A model generated the notes under the pieces. It ran no database searches, was not told the origin of the DNA, and saw nothing but the letters and a program-made list of their open reading frames with translations. This document shows positions 1 through 12,676 of a DNA stretch of 64,000 bases, piece by piece (within the stretch, counting starts at the first letter, position 1; each line of letters opens with the position of its first letter). The DNA is from Sapria himalayana. Taxonomy: Eukaryota > Streptophyta > Magnoliopsida > Malpighiales > Rafflesiaceae. Location of the stretch: contig JAREIK010005795.1 in the NCBI GenBank assembly GCA_029783825.1, forward strand, positions 62,001 through 126,000, read 5' to 3'. The position numbers were made by a program, and so were the translations under genes.

Positions 1-1098
1 AACTCCTAAACCCCGAATCCCCTAAATTCCTAAACCTTTAAACTAGTAAACATTAAATATAATTTAAATAATTTATAGAAATATTAATTACAAAATAAAT
101 TATGAGTGACAAATATAATTTAAATAATATATTTTTCAACAAAAAAATATATAAGCTTATAAAATGATGCAAAAACTTAAAAATAATAATTATTTGTTTA
201 TTTTTATATAAATATTAATTACAAAATAAATTATGAGTTAGACAAATATAATTTATATAAATTATTTTTCAACAAAAAAATATAGATAAACTTATTAAAA
301 GAAGAAAAAAATTAAAAACAAAAAATTATTATATAGTAATATAATTTGCTTTGCTTCTGAATCATTATTGGTTTTGTAATTATATTTTAATTGATATCTA
401 TCTTATTAATAATAGATTATTAATTTATATTTTGATCATTATAAGAATATTTATAAATAAAATTATTTATATTGAATTTATATGATATATAAATATAATG
501 ATTATTATAACTAAATATTGAATTCACTTTTGAAAAAAAATTTAAAATTATTATATTTTCAAAGATTATAATCTTTGAAAATGTGAAAATAAAAAAAATA
601 TTTTTTTTTGATATTTCATTGTTTAAATAAAACCTATAAACAACTAAATGCCTAAACACTTAAATCAATAACTCCTAATTCTTTAAAACCCTAAATAATA
701 AATAATAACTTTTTTAAAGCGGTAACCCTTAATAATAAATAATAAATCTCAATATTATTTTTTTCATTATAATTTTAATTATTATTTTAATTATTTATTT
801 GTTTATTTTTATATAAATATTAATTACAAAATAAATTATGAGTTAGACAAATATAATATATATAAATTATTTTTAATTAAAATGAAAAATAATTTATTTT
901 AAAAGAAAAAAAATTTCAAAACAACAAATTTTTATATAGTAATTTATTTTCCTTTCTTCTGAATCATTTTTATATAGTAATATATTTTTCATCTAAATTT
1001 TATTATTTAGTAATATATTTTGATTTGATTTTGAATCATTATGTTATGTAAATATATTTTAATTAATATTTATATTATTAATAATAGTTTATTAATAA
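1..1098 (-). repeat. AT-rich satellite array, reverse orientation
   Basis: This stretch is the same satellite as the rest of the window but reads on the minus strand: the octamer block appears as its complement (CCTAAA-type) at the very start and again near 640-720. One near-complete monomer carries its palindrome at 555-582. A second monomer is cut off at about 1098, where the sequence switches abruptly to forward-oriented satellite. Between about 935 and 1050 a short piece of the monomer (a 'tagtaatata' segment followed by 'gaatcatt') is repeated locally about three times, as expected of slippage or repair near a rearrangement junction. The open frame at 420-659 runs through the palindrome and is a by-product of the repeat, not a gene. 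Confidence 0.9.
555..582. repeat. Palindrome anchor, variant GATTATAATC
   Basis: Perfect 28-bp palindrome whose core is CAAAGATTATAATCTTTG. Relative to the common core (GGTTATAACC) both arms carry the matching change, G to A on one side and C to T on the other, so base-pairing is kept. Confidence 0.9.
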
Positions 1099-3398
1099 AA
1101 AGTTTTTTTCTAAAGTGATTAAATATTTATTTATAATAATCATAATAATTATATATCATATAAATTCAATATAAATAATTTTATTGATATATATTCTAAT
1201 AATTATCAAAAAATAAATAAAAAATCTATTATGAATAAGATTGATATTACTTAAAATATAATATCATAACCTAAAATGATTCAAAAGCAAAGCAAAATAT
1301 ATTACTTCATATAATTATTTGTTTTTAAATTTTTATTCTTTTTATAATCTTATATATTTTGTGATGAAAACTAATTTTTATAAATTATATTTTTAACTAA
1401 TAATATTTTTTATTATTAATATATATATAAAGATAAAAAACTTAACAATCAAAATGAATTTTTTAAATTATAATGAAAACAAATAAAAATGAGATTTATT
1501 AATTTTTATTTAGGGTATAGCCGTTTAAACAAATATCTATATAGGGGTATCTTGATTTTGTAGTTTAATGATTTAAGTGTTTAGGCATTTAGTGATTTAT
1601 AGGTTTTTTTTAAACAATGAAATATTAAAAAAAATATATTTTTTATGTTTCCTTCACATGTTCAAAGGTTATAATCTTTGAAAATATAATAATTTTAAAA
1701 TTTTTTTCTAAAGTGAATAGAATATTTAGTTATAATAATTATTAAATCAATATATCATATAAATATTTTTATTGATAAATATTCTAATAATGATCGAAAA
1801 AAAAAGTAATAATCTATTATTAATAAGTTAGATATCAATTAAAATATAACTACAAAAAATAAAATGATTCAGAAACAAATAAAATATATTACTATAAAAT
1901 AATTTGTTGTTTTTAATTTTTTTCTTCTTTTAATAAGTTTATCTATATTTTTTTGTTGAAAAATAATTTATATAAATTATATTCGTCTAACTTATAATTT
2001 ATTATGTAATTAATATTTATATAAAAATAAACAAATAAATAATTAAAATGAATATTTAAAATTATAATGAAAAAAAATAAAAATGAGATTTATTATTTAT
2101 TATTTAGGATATACCTGTTTAAAAAATTTATCTATTTAGAGTTTTCGAGATTTAAAAGTTATTGATTTAAGTATTTAGGCATTTAATGGTTTATAGCATT
2201 TATCTAAACAATGAAATAACATAAAATTTATTTTTGATATATTTTCAAATTTTTAAATGTCAACATTTGAAAATATAATAATTTTAAAATTTTATAAAAA
2301 TGTGAATACAATATTTAGTAATAATTATTATTAATGTATACAAGTTTAATAGTTTAAGTATTTAGACGTTTTGTCGTTTTGGAGTTTAGCGATTTATGTT
2401 TTTAGGCATTTAGTGGTTTATAGGTTTTATTTAAACAATAAAATAACAAAAAAAATTGTAATTTTTAGTCATTTTCATAGGTTATAACCTTTGAAAATAT
2501 AATAATATTTAAAATTTTTTGAAATGTGAATACAATATTTAGTTATAATAATTTTAATAATTATATATCATGTAAATTCAATATAAACTAATTTTATTAA
2601 TAGATATTATAGTAATGATCAAAAATTAAATTAATAAACTATTAATAATAAGATAGATATTAATTAAAAAATATTTACAAAACCCAAATTGATTCAAAAT
2701 TAAAGTAAAATATATTACTGGATAATAATTTTTAATTTTTAAAATTTTACTTCTTTTATAAGCGTATATTTTTTTTATTAAAAATAAATTATTTAATTTA
2801 TATTTGTCGCACTCATAATTTATTTTGTAATAAATATTTCTATAAAATAAACTTATAAATAATTAAAATGAATTTTTAAAATAATAATAAACTGAAATAA
2901 AAATTATATTTATTAATTATTAAGTAGTATATAGCAGTTTAATGGTTTATGTATTTAGGCATTACAGGCCTTAGGAATTTACTGATTTTACAGTGTAAGC
3001 ATTTAGTTGTTTATAGGGTTTATTTAAAAATTAAAATAACAAAATATTTATTTTTATTATTTTTTGATATTTTCAAAGGTTATAACATTTGAAAATATAA
3101 TAATTTTTAAATTTTTTCAAATGTGAATTCAATATTTAGTTATAATAATCATTATATTTATATATCATAAAAATTCAATATAAACAATATTATTGATAAA
3201 TATTCTAAAAATGATCAAAAAATAAATTAATAATCTATTATTAATAAGATAAATATCAATTAAAATATAATAAAAAAACCTAAAATGATTCAGAAGAAAT
3301 CAAAATATATTACTATATAATAATTTGTTATTTTGAAATTTTTTTTTCTTTTAAAAAGTTTATCCATATTTTTTTGATGAAAATTAATTTATATAAAT

Positions 3399-3660
3399 TA
3401 TATTTGTCTAACTCATAATTTATTTTTTAATTAATATTTATATAAAAATAAACAAATAAATAATTAAAATGAATATTTAAAATTATAATTAAAAAAATAA
3501 TATTGAGATTTATTCTTTATTATTTTGGGTATACCAGTCTAATTTAAATTAGATCTGTCTCACTAATAATTTATTTTGTAATTAATATTTCTATAAAAAT
3601 AAACTGATAAATAATAAAAAAAATTAAAATGAGATTTATGAATTATTATTAATATATATC
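3399..3660 (+). repeat. Long-class monomer with internal duplication
   Basis: In this monomer the segment running from 'cataatttatttt' through the ATAAACAAATAAATAATT region to GGTATACC-like sequence is present twice in tandem, separated by a short 'taatttaaattagatct' linker. This adds about 150 bp and makes the anchor interval 725-757 bp instead of 590. The same arrangement is seen in the monomers beginning at anchors 11903, 12650, 15713, 20070, 25081, 28181, 33032, 38874, 48329, 49657 and 53379, and in reverse orientation at about 58780-58960. The linker is shared by all of them, so the duplication probably arose once and spread with the array. Confidence 0.85.
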
Positions 3661-4119
3661 AGTTTAATATTTTAAGTATTTAAAGGTTTTTTCGTTTATG
3701 ACTTTAGCGATTTATGTTTTTAGGCATTTAGTGGTTTATATGTTTTATTTAAACAATGAAATAACAAAAAAATTATTTTTGATATTTTTTCACATCTTCA
3801 AAGGTTATAACCTTTGAAGATATAATAATTTAAAATTTTTTAAAAATGTGAATACAATATTTAGTAATAATAATCATTATAATTATATATAATATAAACT
3901 AAATATAAACAATTTTATTTATAGATATGATATAAATTATCAAAAAATAAATTAATATGCTATTATTAATATGATAGATATAAATTAAAATATAATTGCA
4001 AAACCTAAAAATATTCAAAATCAAGTAAAATTTATTACTAAATAATAATTTTTTTTAGTTTTTGCTTCTTTTTATAAGCTTGTATTTTTTTTTTGACGAA
4101 AAATAAATTATTTAAATTA

Positions 4120-4330
4120 TATTTGTATCATTCATAATTTATTTTGTAATTAATATTTAAATAAATTATTTAAATTATATTTAAGGTTTACGAGTTTAAA
4201 GGTTTAAGTATTTACAGGATTTTGTATTTAGGAGTTTACAGGTTTAAGTGTTTAGGCATTTAGTGGTTTAAGTTTTTTTTAAACAATGATATAACAAAAA
4301 ATTTATTTTTATTATTTTTTTAATTTTTGA
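4120..4330 (+). repeat. Short-class monomer boundary
   Basis: Here the monomer lacks about 60 bp: the AATAAACTAATAAATAATT region is missing, and a second 'ttatttaaattatatt' leads directly into 'taaggtttacgag'. The anchor interval is 529 bp. The same junction is seen in the monomers ending at anchors 9023, 13936, 26401, 29462 and 43412, and reversed near 58200. It usually follows directly after a long-class monomer, or after a monomer of the 8498 or 42883 type, which is part of the evidence for fixed monomer order. Confidence 0.8.
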
Positions 4331-4781
4331 AGGTTATAACCTTTGAAAATATAATAATTTTTAAATTTTTTTCAAATGTAAATATAATATTTAGTTATAA
4401 TAATCTTAATAATTATAAGTCAAATAAATTCAATATAAATTATTACATTGCTAGATATTATAATAATGATCAAAAAAATTTAATAAACTATTATTAATAA
4501 GATAGATATTATTTAAAATATATTTGCAAAATCTAGATTTATTCAAAATCAAAGTAAAATATATTACTTAATAATAATTTTTTTAATGTTTTGCTTTTTT
4601 TATAACTTTATATTTTTGTTTTTATAAATAAATTATTTAAATTAATTTATCTTATGCATAATTTATTTTGTAATTTATAATTTTATAATAATAAACTAAT
4701 AAATAATTAAAATAATTATTTAACATTATAATGAATACAAATAAAATTGAGATTTATTATTTATTATTCAGGATATACTAG

Positions 4782-4861
4782 TTTAATGGTTTAAGTATTT
4801 AGGTGTTTTTGGGTTTAGGAGTTTAGTGATTTAAGGGTTTAGACCTTTAGTGATTTATAGT
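4782..4861 (+). repeat. Embedded 8-bp minisatellite (TTTAGTGG-like)
   Basis: Ten consecutive 8-bp units without indels, each starting with TTTA, TTTG or TTTT and G-rich in its second half; examples are TTTAGGAG at 4814 and TTTAGTGA at 4822. An eleventh, more diverged unit follows. The block sits between the GGTATACC-like dyad and the T-rich tract upstream of the palindrome. The same 8-bp phase can be read in nearly every monomer of the window, including diverged types, and as the complement in reversed segments. It resembles degenerate telomere-type repeats (plant TTTAGGG is 7 bp; some green algae use an 8-bp TTTTAGGG unit). Telomere origin is inference. Confidence 0.88.
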
Positions 4862-7800
4862 TAGTATCTAAAGAATTAAAAACAAAAAATTTAATTTTTT
4901 GAATTTTTTAAATTTTTGAAGGTTGTAACCTTTGAAAATATAATAATTTTAAATTTTTTTAAATGTGAAAATAATATTTAGTTATAATAATCTTAATAAT
5001 TATATATAATGTAAACTAAATATAAATAAGTTTATTAAAAGATATTAATATAATGATCAATAAATAAATTATTAAACTAGTATTGATAAGAATGATATAA
5101 ATTAAAATATAATTGTAGAATCTAAAATGATTCGAAATCAAAATAAGATATATTACTAAATAATAATTTTTTATTTCAAAAATTTTGCCTCATTTTATAA
5201 GCATATATAATTTTTTGATGAAAAATAATTTATTTAAATTATATCTGTCTCACTAATAATTTATTTTGTAATTAATATTTCTATTAAAATAAATTGATAA
5301 TTAATTAAAATGAATATTTAAAATTATAATGAATACTAATAAAAAAAGAGATATATGATTTATTATTTAGGGTATACCTATTTAATGGTTTAAGTTTTTT
5401 GTGGTTATGGGGTTAAGGAGTTTATTGATTTATATGTTTGAACATTTAGGTGTTTATAGGTTTTATTTAATCAATGAAATAACAAAAAAATTATTTTTAT
5501 GAATTTTCGTGATTTTCAAAGTTTATAACCTTTGAAAATATAATAATTTTTTAATAGTCCTAAAATATGAATACAATACTTAGTTATAATAATCATAAAA
5601 ATTATATTTGATGTAAATTCAGTATAAAAAATTTTATTAATATATATTATTTTGATGATCAAAAAATAAATTAATAAACTATTATTAATAAGATAGATAT
5701 TAATTAAATATATTTGTAGAACCCAAAATATTTCAAAATCAAAGTAAATTATATTACTAAATAAAATTTTAAATGTTTGAAATTTTGTTTATTTTTATAA
5801 GGTTATATTTTTTTCATAAAAAATAATTTATTTAAATTATATATGACTCACTCATTATATATTTCGTAATTAATATTTCTATAAAAATAAACTAAAAAAT
5901 AATTAAAATGAATATTTAAAATTATAATGAATACAAATAAAAATGAGATTTATTATTTATTATTTAGGTTATATAGGTTTAATTGTTTACGTATTTAGGG
6001 GGTTTTGGGGTTTAGGAGTCTAGAGATATAAATGTTTAGGCATTTAGTGGTTTATAAGTTTTATTTAAATAATAAATTAATAAAAAAATTATTTTTGTGA
6101 TTTTTTATCATTTTTGAAGATTATAACCTTTGAAAATATAATAATTTTAAAATTTTTTTCAAATATAAACATAACATTTAGTTATAATAATCTTAATAAT
6201 TATAATACATTTAAATTCAATATAAATAATTTTATTGTAAGATATTATAAAATTGATCAAATAATAAATTAATAAACTATTATTAATATGATTGGTAGTA
6301 ATTAAAATATAATTGCAAAACCTATATATAATGATTCAAAATCAAAGTAAAATATTTTACTAAATAATAATTTTTTGTTTTTTAATTTTTACTTCTTTTT
6401 ATAAGCTTGTATTAATTTTTTGATTAAAAATAAATTATTAAAATATACTCGTCTCGCTCATTATTTATTTTGCAATTAATATTTCTATAAAAAATAAACT
6501 AATAAATAATTAAAATGAATATTTAAATTTATAATGAATAAAAATTAAAATGAGATTTATGATTTATTATATGTGGTATACCGGTTTATTAGTTTGATTA
6601 TTTAGGAGTTTTTTCGTTTAGGAGTTTATCAATTTAGTTTTTTAGGTATTTAGTGGTTTATATGTTTTATTTATATAATAAAAAAAAATTTTAGATTTAT
6701 TCTGATTTTCAAAGGTAATAACCTTTAAAAATAAAATAATTTTTAAAATTTATTGAAATGTGAATACTATGTAAAATTATATTAATCTTACTAATTATAT
6801 ATCATATAAATTCTATATAAACAATTTTAATGATAGATATTATAATAATGATCAAAAATTAAATTAATTAACTATTATTAATAATATAAATATTAATTAA
6901 AAAATATTTACATAACACAAAATGATTCAAAATCAAATGAAAATATATTACTAAATAATAATATTTAATTTTTAAATTTTTCCTTCTTTTTATAAGCTTA
7001 TATTTTTTTGATTAAAAATAAATTATTTAAATAATATTTGTCTCACTCAAAATTTATTTTGAAATTAATTTTTCTAAAAAATTAAACTATAAATAATTAA
7101 AATGAATATTTAAAATTATAATAAATAGAAATAAAAATGAGATTTATTATTTATTAAGAAGTATATAGATGTTAAAATGTTTATGTATTTAGGGGTTTAT
7201 GAGCATACTAATTTAAGTAAGTAAGCATTTATTGGTCTATAAGTTTTATTTAGAAAATAAAATAACTAAATATTATTTTTATTATTTTTTCTCATTTTTT
7301 AAGATTATAACATTTGAAAATATAATAATTTTTAAATTTGTTTCAAAAGTGAATACAATATTTATTTATAATAATCATAATAATTATATATCATATAAAT
7401 TCAATATAAACAATTTTATTCAGAGACATTCTAATAATTATCAAAAAATAAATTTAAAATATATTATGAATAAGATTGATATTACTTTAAATATAATATC
7501 AAAACCTAAAATGATTCAAAATCAAAGCAAAATATATTACTAAAAATAATTATTTGTTTTTAAATTTTTATTCTTTTTATAAGCTTATCAGATTTTTTGA
7601 TGAAAAATAATTTTTATAAATTATATTTTTAACTCATAATTTATTTTATAATTATTACATATATAAAAATAAAAACTAAACAAACAAAATCAAATTTTTA
7701 AATTATAATGAAATCAAATAAAAATGAAATTTATTAATTATTATTTAGGATATACCGATTTAAAGGATTAACTATATAGGGGTATCAGAATTTTGTAGGT

Positions 7801-9249
7801 TAGTTATTTAAGTGTTTAGGCATTTAGTGATATATAGGTTTTATTTAAACAATGAAATAATAAAAAAAAATATTTTTTTTTGATTTTTCACAAGTTCAAA
7901 GATTTTAATCTTTGAAAATATAATAATTTCAAAAATTTTTTCAAAAGTGAATACAATATTTAGTTATAATAATTATTCAATTTATATATCATATAAATTA
8001 AAAATAAATATTTTTATTGATAAATATTTTAATAATGATCAAAAAATATATTAATAATCTATTATTAATAAATTAGATATCAATTAAAATATAATTACAA
8101 TACCTAAAATGATTCAGAAACAAAGTAAAATATATTACTATAAAAAAATTTTTTGTTTTTTATTTTTGTCTTCTCTTAATAAGTTTATCTATATTTCTTT
8201 GTTGAAAAATAATTTATATAAATTAAATTTGTCTAACTTATAATTTATTTTGTAATTAATATTTATAAAAAATAAACAAATAAATAATTAAAATGAATAT
8301 TTAAAATTATAATGAAAAAAATAAAAATTAGATTTATTATTTATTATTTAGGTTATACTTGTTTAAAAAATTTATCTATTTAGGGTTTTCGAGATTTAGA
8401 AGTTATTGATTTAAGTATTTAGGCATTTAATGGTTTATAGCTTTTATTTAAACAATGATATAACAAAAAAATTATTTTTGATATTTTTTCATTTTTTCAA
8501 AAGTCAACATTTGAAAATATAATAATTTTAAAATTTTTTAAAAAAATTTAAAATACAATATTTAGTAATAATAATTATTATAACTATCTATATTATAAAC
8601 TAAATATAAACAATTTTATTAATAATAATATATCAATTATCAAAAAATAAATATATAAACTATTATTAATATGATAGCTATAAATTAAAATATAATTAAA
8701 AAACCTAAAATGATTCAAAATCATAGTAAAATTTATTACAAAATAATAATTTTTTTTTTAGTTTTGCATCATTTTATAAGCTTATATTTTTTTTTGTTGA
8801 AAAATATATTATTTAAATTATATTTGTCACTCATAATTTATTTTGTAATTAATATTTCTATAAATTATTTAAATTATATTTAAGGTTTACGAGTTTAAAG
8901 GTTTAACTATTTAGTGGCTTTGTGTTTAGGAGTTTAGAGATTTATGTATTTAGACATTTAATGGTTTATTATTTAAACAAAGATATATCAAAAAACTTAT
9001 TTTTGTTATTTTTTCTGATTTTTGAAGGTTAAAACCTTTGAAAATATAAGAATTTTTAAAGTTTTTTTATATGTGAATACCATATTTAGTTATGATAATC
9101 TTAATAATTATATATCACGTTAATTCAATATAAATAATTAAATTGATAGATATTATTTTAATGATAAAATAATAAAATAATAATAAACTATTATTAATAA
9201 GATAGATATTTGTTAAAATATATTTGCAAAATATAAATTTATTCAAAAT

Positions 9250-10055
9250 CAACATCAGATATAAGACTAATAAATAATTAAAATTTATATTTAAAATTAT
9301 AATGAATGCAAATAAAAATGAGATTTATGATTTATTATTTAGGCTATAACTATTTAATTGTTTAAGTTTTTTCTGGTTTTGGGGTTAATGAGTTTATTGA
9401 TTTATTTGTTTACACATTTAGGTGTTTATTGTTTTTATTTAATTAAAGAAATATCAAAATTTTTATTTTTATGAATTTTCGTTATTTTCAAATGTTATAA
9501 CCTTTAAAAATATAATAATTTTTTAATAGTTATTAAATATGAATACAAACTAAGTTTTAATAATCTTAAAAATTATATTTGTTGTAAATTCAATATAAAA
9601 ATTTATTAATATATATTATTATAATGATCAAAAAATAAAATAATAAACTCTTATTAATAAGATAGATATTAATTAAAATATATTTGTAGAAACCAAAATA
9701 ATTCAAAATCAACAGTAAATTATATTACTAAAAAAATTTTAATTTTTTGAAATTTTTTTTATTTTTATAAGCTTATTTTTTTTCATAAAAAATAATTTAT
9801 TTAAATTATATCTGTCTCACTCATTATTTTTTTTGTAATTAATATTTATATAAAAATAAACAAATAAATAATTAAAATGAATTTTTAAAATTATAATAAA
9901 AACAATAATATTGAGATTTATTATTTATTATTTATGGTTACCGATTTAAAAAAATTAATATTTATTATTTAGGGTTTTCGCTTTTTAAGAGTTATTGAAT
10001 TAAGTTTTTAGGCTTTTAGTTGTTTATAGGTTTTATATAAACAATAAAATATCTA
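9250..10055 (+). repeat. Truncated satellite monomers
   Basis: Two deletion junctions fuse monomers out of register. Near 9260 'tcaaaatcaacatcagat' jumps directly to 'actaataaataatt', removing about 130 bp. Near 10048 'aacaataaaat' jumps to 'tctattaaattttatttg', skipping the palindrome and everything up to the distal half. The anchor intervals become 466 and 787 bp. This is ordinary array decay by illegitimate recombination. Confidence 0.7.
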
Positions 10056-11309
10056 TTAAATTTTATTTGTATCACTCATAATTTATTTTGTATTTAATAT
10101 TTCAATAAATTATTTAAATTATATTTAAGGTTTACCAGTTTAAAGGTTTGAGTATTTAGGGGCTTCGGGATTTAGGAGTTTAGAGATTTATGTGTTTAGG
10201 TATTTAATAGTTTATAAGTTTTATATAAACAATGATATAACAAAAAAAATATTTTTTGTTATTTTTTCGCATTTTTAAAGGTAGTAACCTTTGAAAATAT
10301 AACAATTTCTAAATTTTTTTGAAATGTGATACTATATTTAGTTTTGATAATATTAATAATTATATATCATATAAATTCAATATAAACAATTATATTGATA
10401 GATATTATATTAATGATCAAAAAATAAATTAATAAACTATTATAAAAAAGATAGATATTATTTAAAATATATTTGCAAAACCTAAATTTATTCAAAATCA
10501 AAGTAAAATAAATTACTAAATAATAATGTTTTTGATGTTTTGATTCTTTTCATAAGTTTATATTTTTTGTTCTTAAAAGTATATTATTTAAATTAGATTT
10601 TTCTTCCTCATAATATATTTTGTAATTTATAATTCTATAAAAATAAACTAAAAGTTAATTAAATGAATATTTAAAATTATAATAAATACAAATAAAAGTA
10701 AGATTTATTATTTATTATTCAGGATATATAGTTTTAATCATTTAGTAATTTAGGTCTTTTGGGGTTTAGTGATTTAAGTGTTTATGCCTTTAGTGATTTA
10801 TAGTTTTTATTTAAAGAATGAAAAAACAAAAAATTTAATTTTTTGTTTTTTTTAAATTTTTGAAGGTTATAACCTTTGAAAATATAATATTTTTTAATTT
10901 TTTTTAAATGTGAATATAATATTTAGTTATAATAATCTTAATAATTAAATATAATGTAAACTCAATATAAATAATTTTAATATTAGATATTATAATAATG
11001 ATCAATAAAATATTAATAAACTATTATTAAAAAGAATGATATAAATTAAAATATAAATGCAAAATCTAAAATGATACAAAATCAAAATAAAATATTCTAC
11101 TAAATAATAAATTTTTGTTTTTAAAATTGTGCATATTTTTATAAGCTTATATTTTTTTGATGAAATATAAATTATTTAAATTATATTTGTGTCACTAATA
11201 ATTTATTTCGTAATTAATATTTTTATAAAAATAAACTGTTAAATAATTAAAATAAAAAATTAAAATTATACTGAATAAAAATTAAAATGAGATTTATAAT
11301 TTATTATTA

Positions 11310-11345
11310 ATGTATACCAGTTTAATGGTTTTGAGATTTTAAATT
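11310..11345 (+). repeat. Monomer fusion junction
   Basis: The octamer block begins ('accagtttaatggttttg') but is cut after about one unit and joined to 'agattttaaattttataaaatgtg', the region downstream of the palindrome. One palindrome is lost, giving an interval of 1042 bp between anchors 10861 and 11903. Confidence 0.75.
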
Positions 11346-11895
11346 TTATAAAATGTGAATACAATATTTAGATATAATATTAATAATAATCATACATCAT
11401 ATAAATTCAATATGAATATTTTTATTGATAGTTATTATAATAATGATCAAAAATTAAATTAATAAACTATTAATAATAAGATAGATATAAATTAAAAAAT
11501 ATTTAAAAACCCCAAATTGATTCAAAATTAAAGTAAAATATATTACTAAATAATAATTTTTAATTTTTAAAATATACTTATTTTATAAGCATGTATATAT
11601 TTTTTGATTTAAAATAAATTATTTAAATTATATTGATCTTACTCATAATTTATTTTGTAATAAATATTTCTATATAAATAAACTAATAAATAATTAAATG
11701 AAAATTTAAATTATAATAAATAGAAATAAAAATTAGATTTCTTAATTATTATGTATTATATAGTTGTTTAATGGTTTATGTATTTAGGTATTATGGGGTT
11801 TAAAAGTAAACTGATTTAATTGTGCATGCATTTAGTTGTTTATATGTTTTATTTAAAAAATAAAATAACAAAAAAATTATTTTTATTATTTTTTG

Positions 11896-11927
11896 ATATT
11901 TTCAAAGGTTATAACCTTTGAAAATAT
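11896..11927. repeat. 32-bp perfect palindrome anchor
   Basis: Perfect dyad with core CAAAGGTTATAACCTTTG (11903-11920), extended seven bases on each side by ATATTTT and AAAATAT. It is typical of the best-preserved anchors. Confidence 0.95.
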
Positions 11928-12640
11928 AATAATTTTAAATTTTTTTAAAAAGCGAATTCAATATTTAGTTATAATAATCATTTTATTTAAATATCATATA
12001 AATTCAATATTAACAATTTTTTTGATTAATATTCTAATATGTTCAAAAAATAAATTAATAATCTATCATTAATAAGATAGATATCAATTAAAATATAATT
12101 AGAAAACATAAAAAGATTCAAAACAAACCAAAATATATTAATATATAATAATTTTTTGTTTTGTAATTTTTTTTTATTTTAAAAAAATTTATCTATATTT
12201 TTTTGATTAAAAATAATTTACATAAATTATATTTGTCTAACTCATACTTAATTTTTTATTTAATATTTATATAAAAATAAACAAATAAATAATTAAAATG
12301 AATATTTAAAATTATAATTAAAAAAAATGAGATTTATTATTTATTATTTAGGGTATACCAGTTTAATTTAAATTATATCTGTTTCATTAATAATTTATTT
12401 TGTAATTAATATTTCAATAAAAATAAACTATTAAATAATTAAAATAAAAATTTAAAATTCGACTCAATAAAAATTAAAATGATATTTATGAATTATTATT
12501 AATGTATACCAATTTAAGATTTTAAGTATTTAGAGGTTTTGTCGTATAGGTGTGTAGCGATTCAGGTTTTTAGGCATTTAGTGGTTTATAGGTTTTATTT
12601 AAAAATTAAAATAACAAAATGTTTATTTTTATTATTTTTT

Positions 12641-12676
12641 TTATATTTTCAAAGGTTATAACCTTTGAAAATATAA
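12641..12676. repeat. 36-bp perfect palindrome anchor
   Basis: The longest perfect dyad noticed. The common 18-bp core lies at 12650-12667 and is extended nine bases on each side. It could form an 18-bp hairpin or cruciform arm. Outside it the next base pair mismatches. Confidence 0.95.

Larger units (their letters stand above)
2340..7300 (+). repeat. Higher-order repeat copy A
   Basis: A run of successive monomer types that recurs in the same order at about 27440-32440. The anchor intervals from 3074 are 725, 529, 589, 600, 598, 595 and 589; from 28181 in the other copy they are 744, 537, 590, 598, 594, 594 and 600. Type-specific words are shared at matching places: 'ggccttag' near 2968 and 28073, the 'ggttgtaacc' palindrome variant at 4917 and 30052, and 'gattttcgtg'-like words before the next anchor. 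The two copies look about 90% identical by eye, closer than adjacent monomers within either copy. Confidence 0.8.

Noticed and set aside
420..659. Open frames of 60-103 codons spread through the satellite (also 7232-7543, 12619-12807, 29380-29652, 38796-39002 and 53294-53536), sharing the peptide FENIII
   Set aside because: They lie at the same place in the monomer, read through the palindrome, are made of Ile, Asn, Tyr, Phe and Lys only, and are broken in most copies. Similarity comes from the repeat, not from a protein family.
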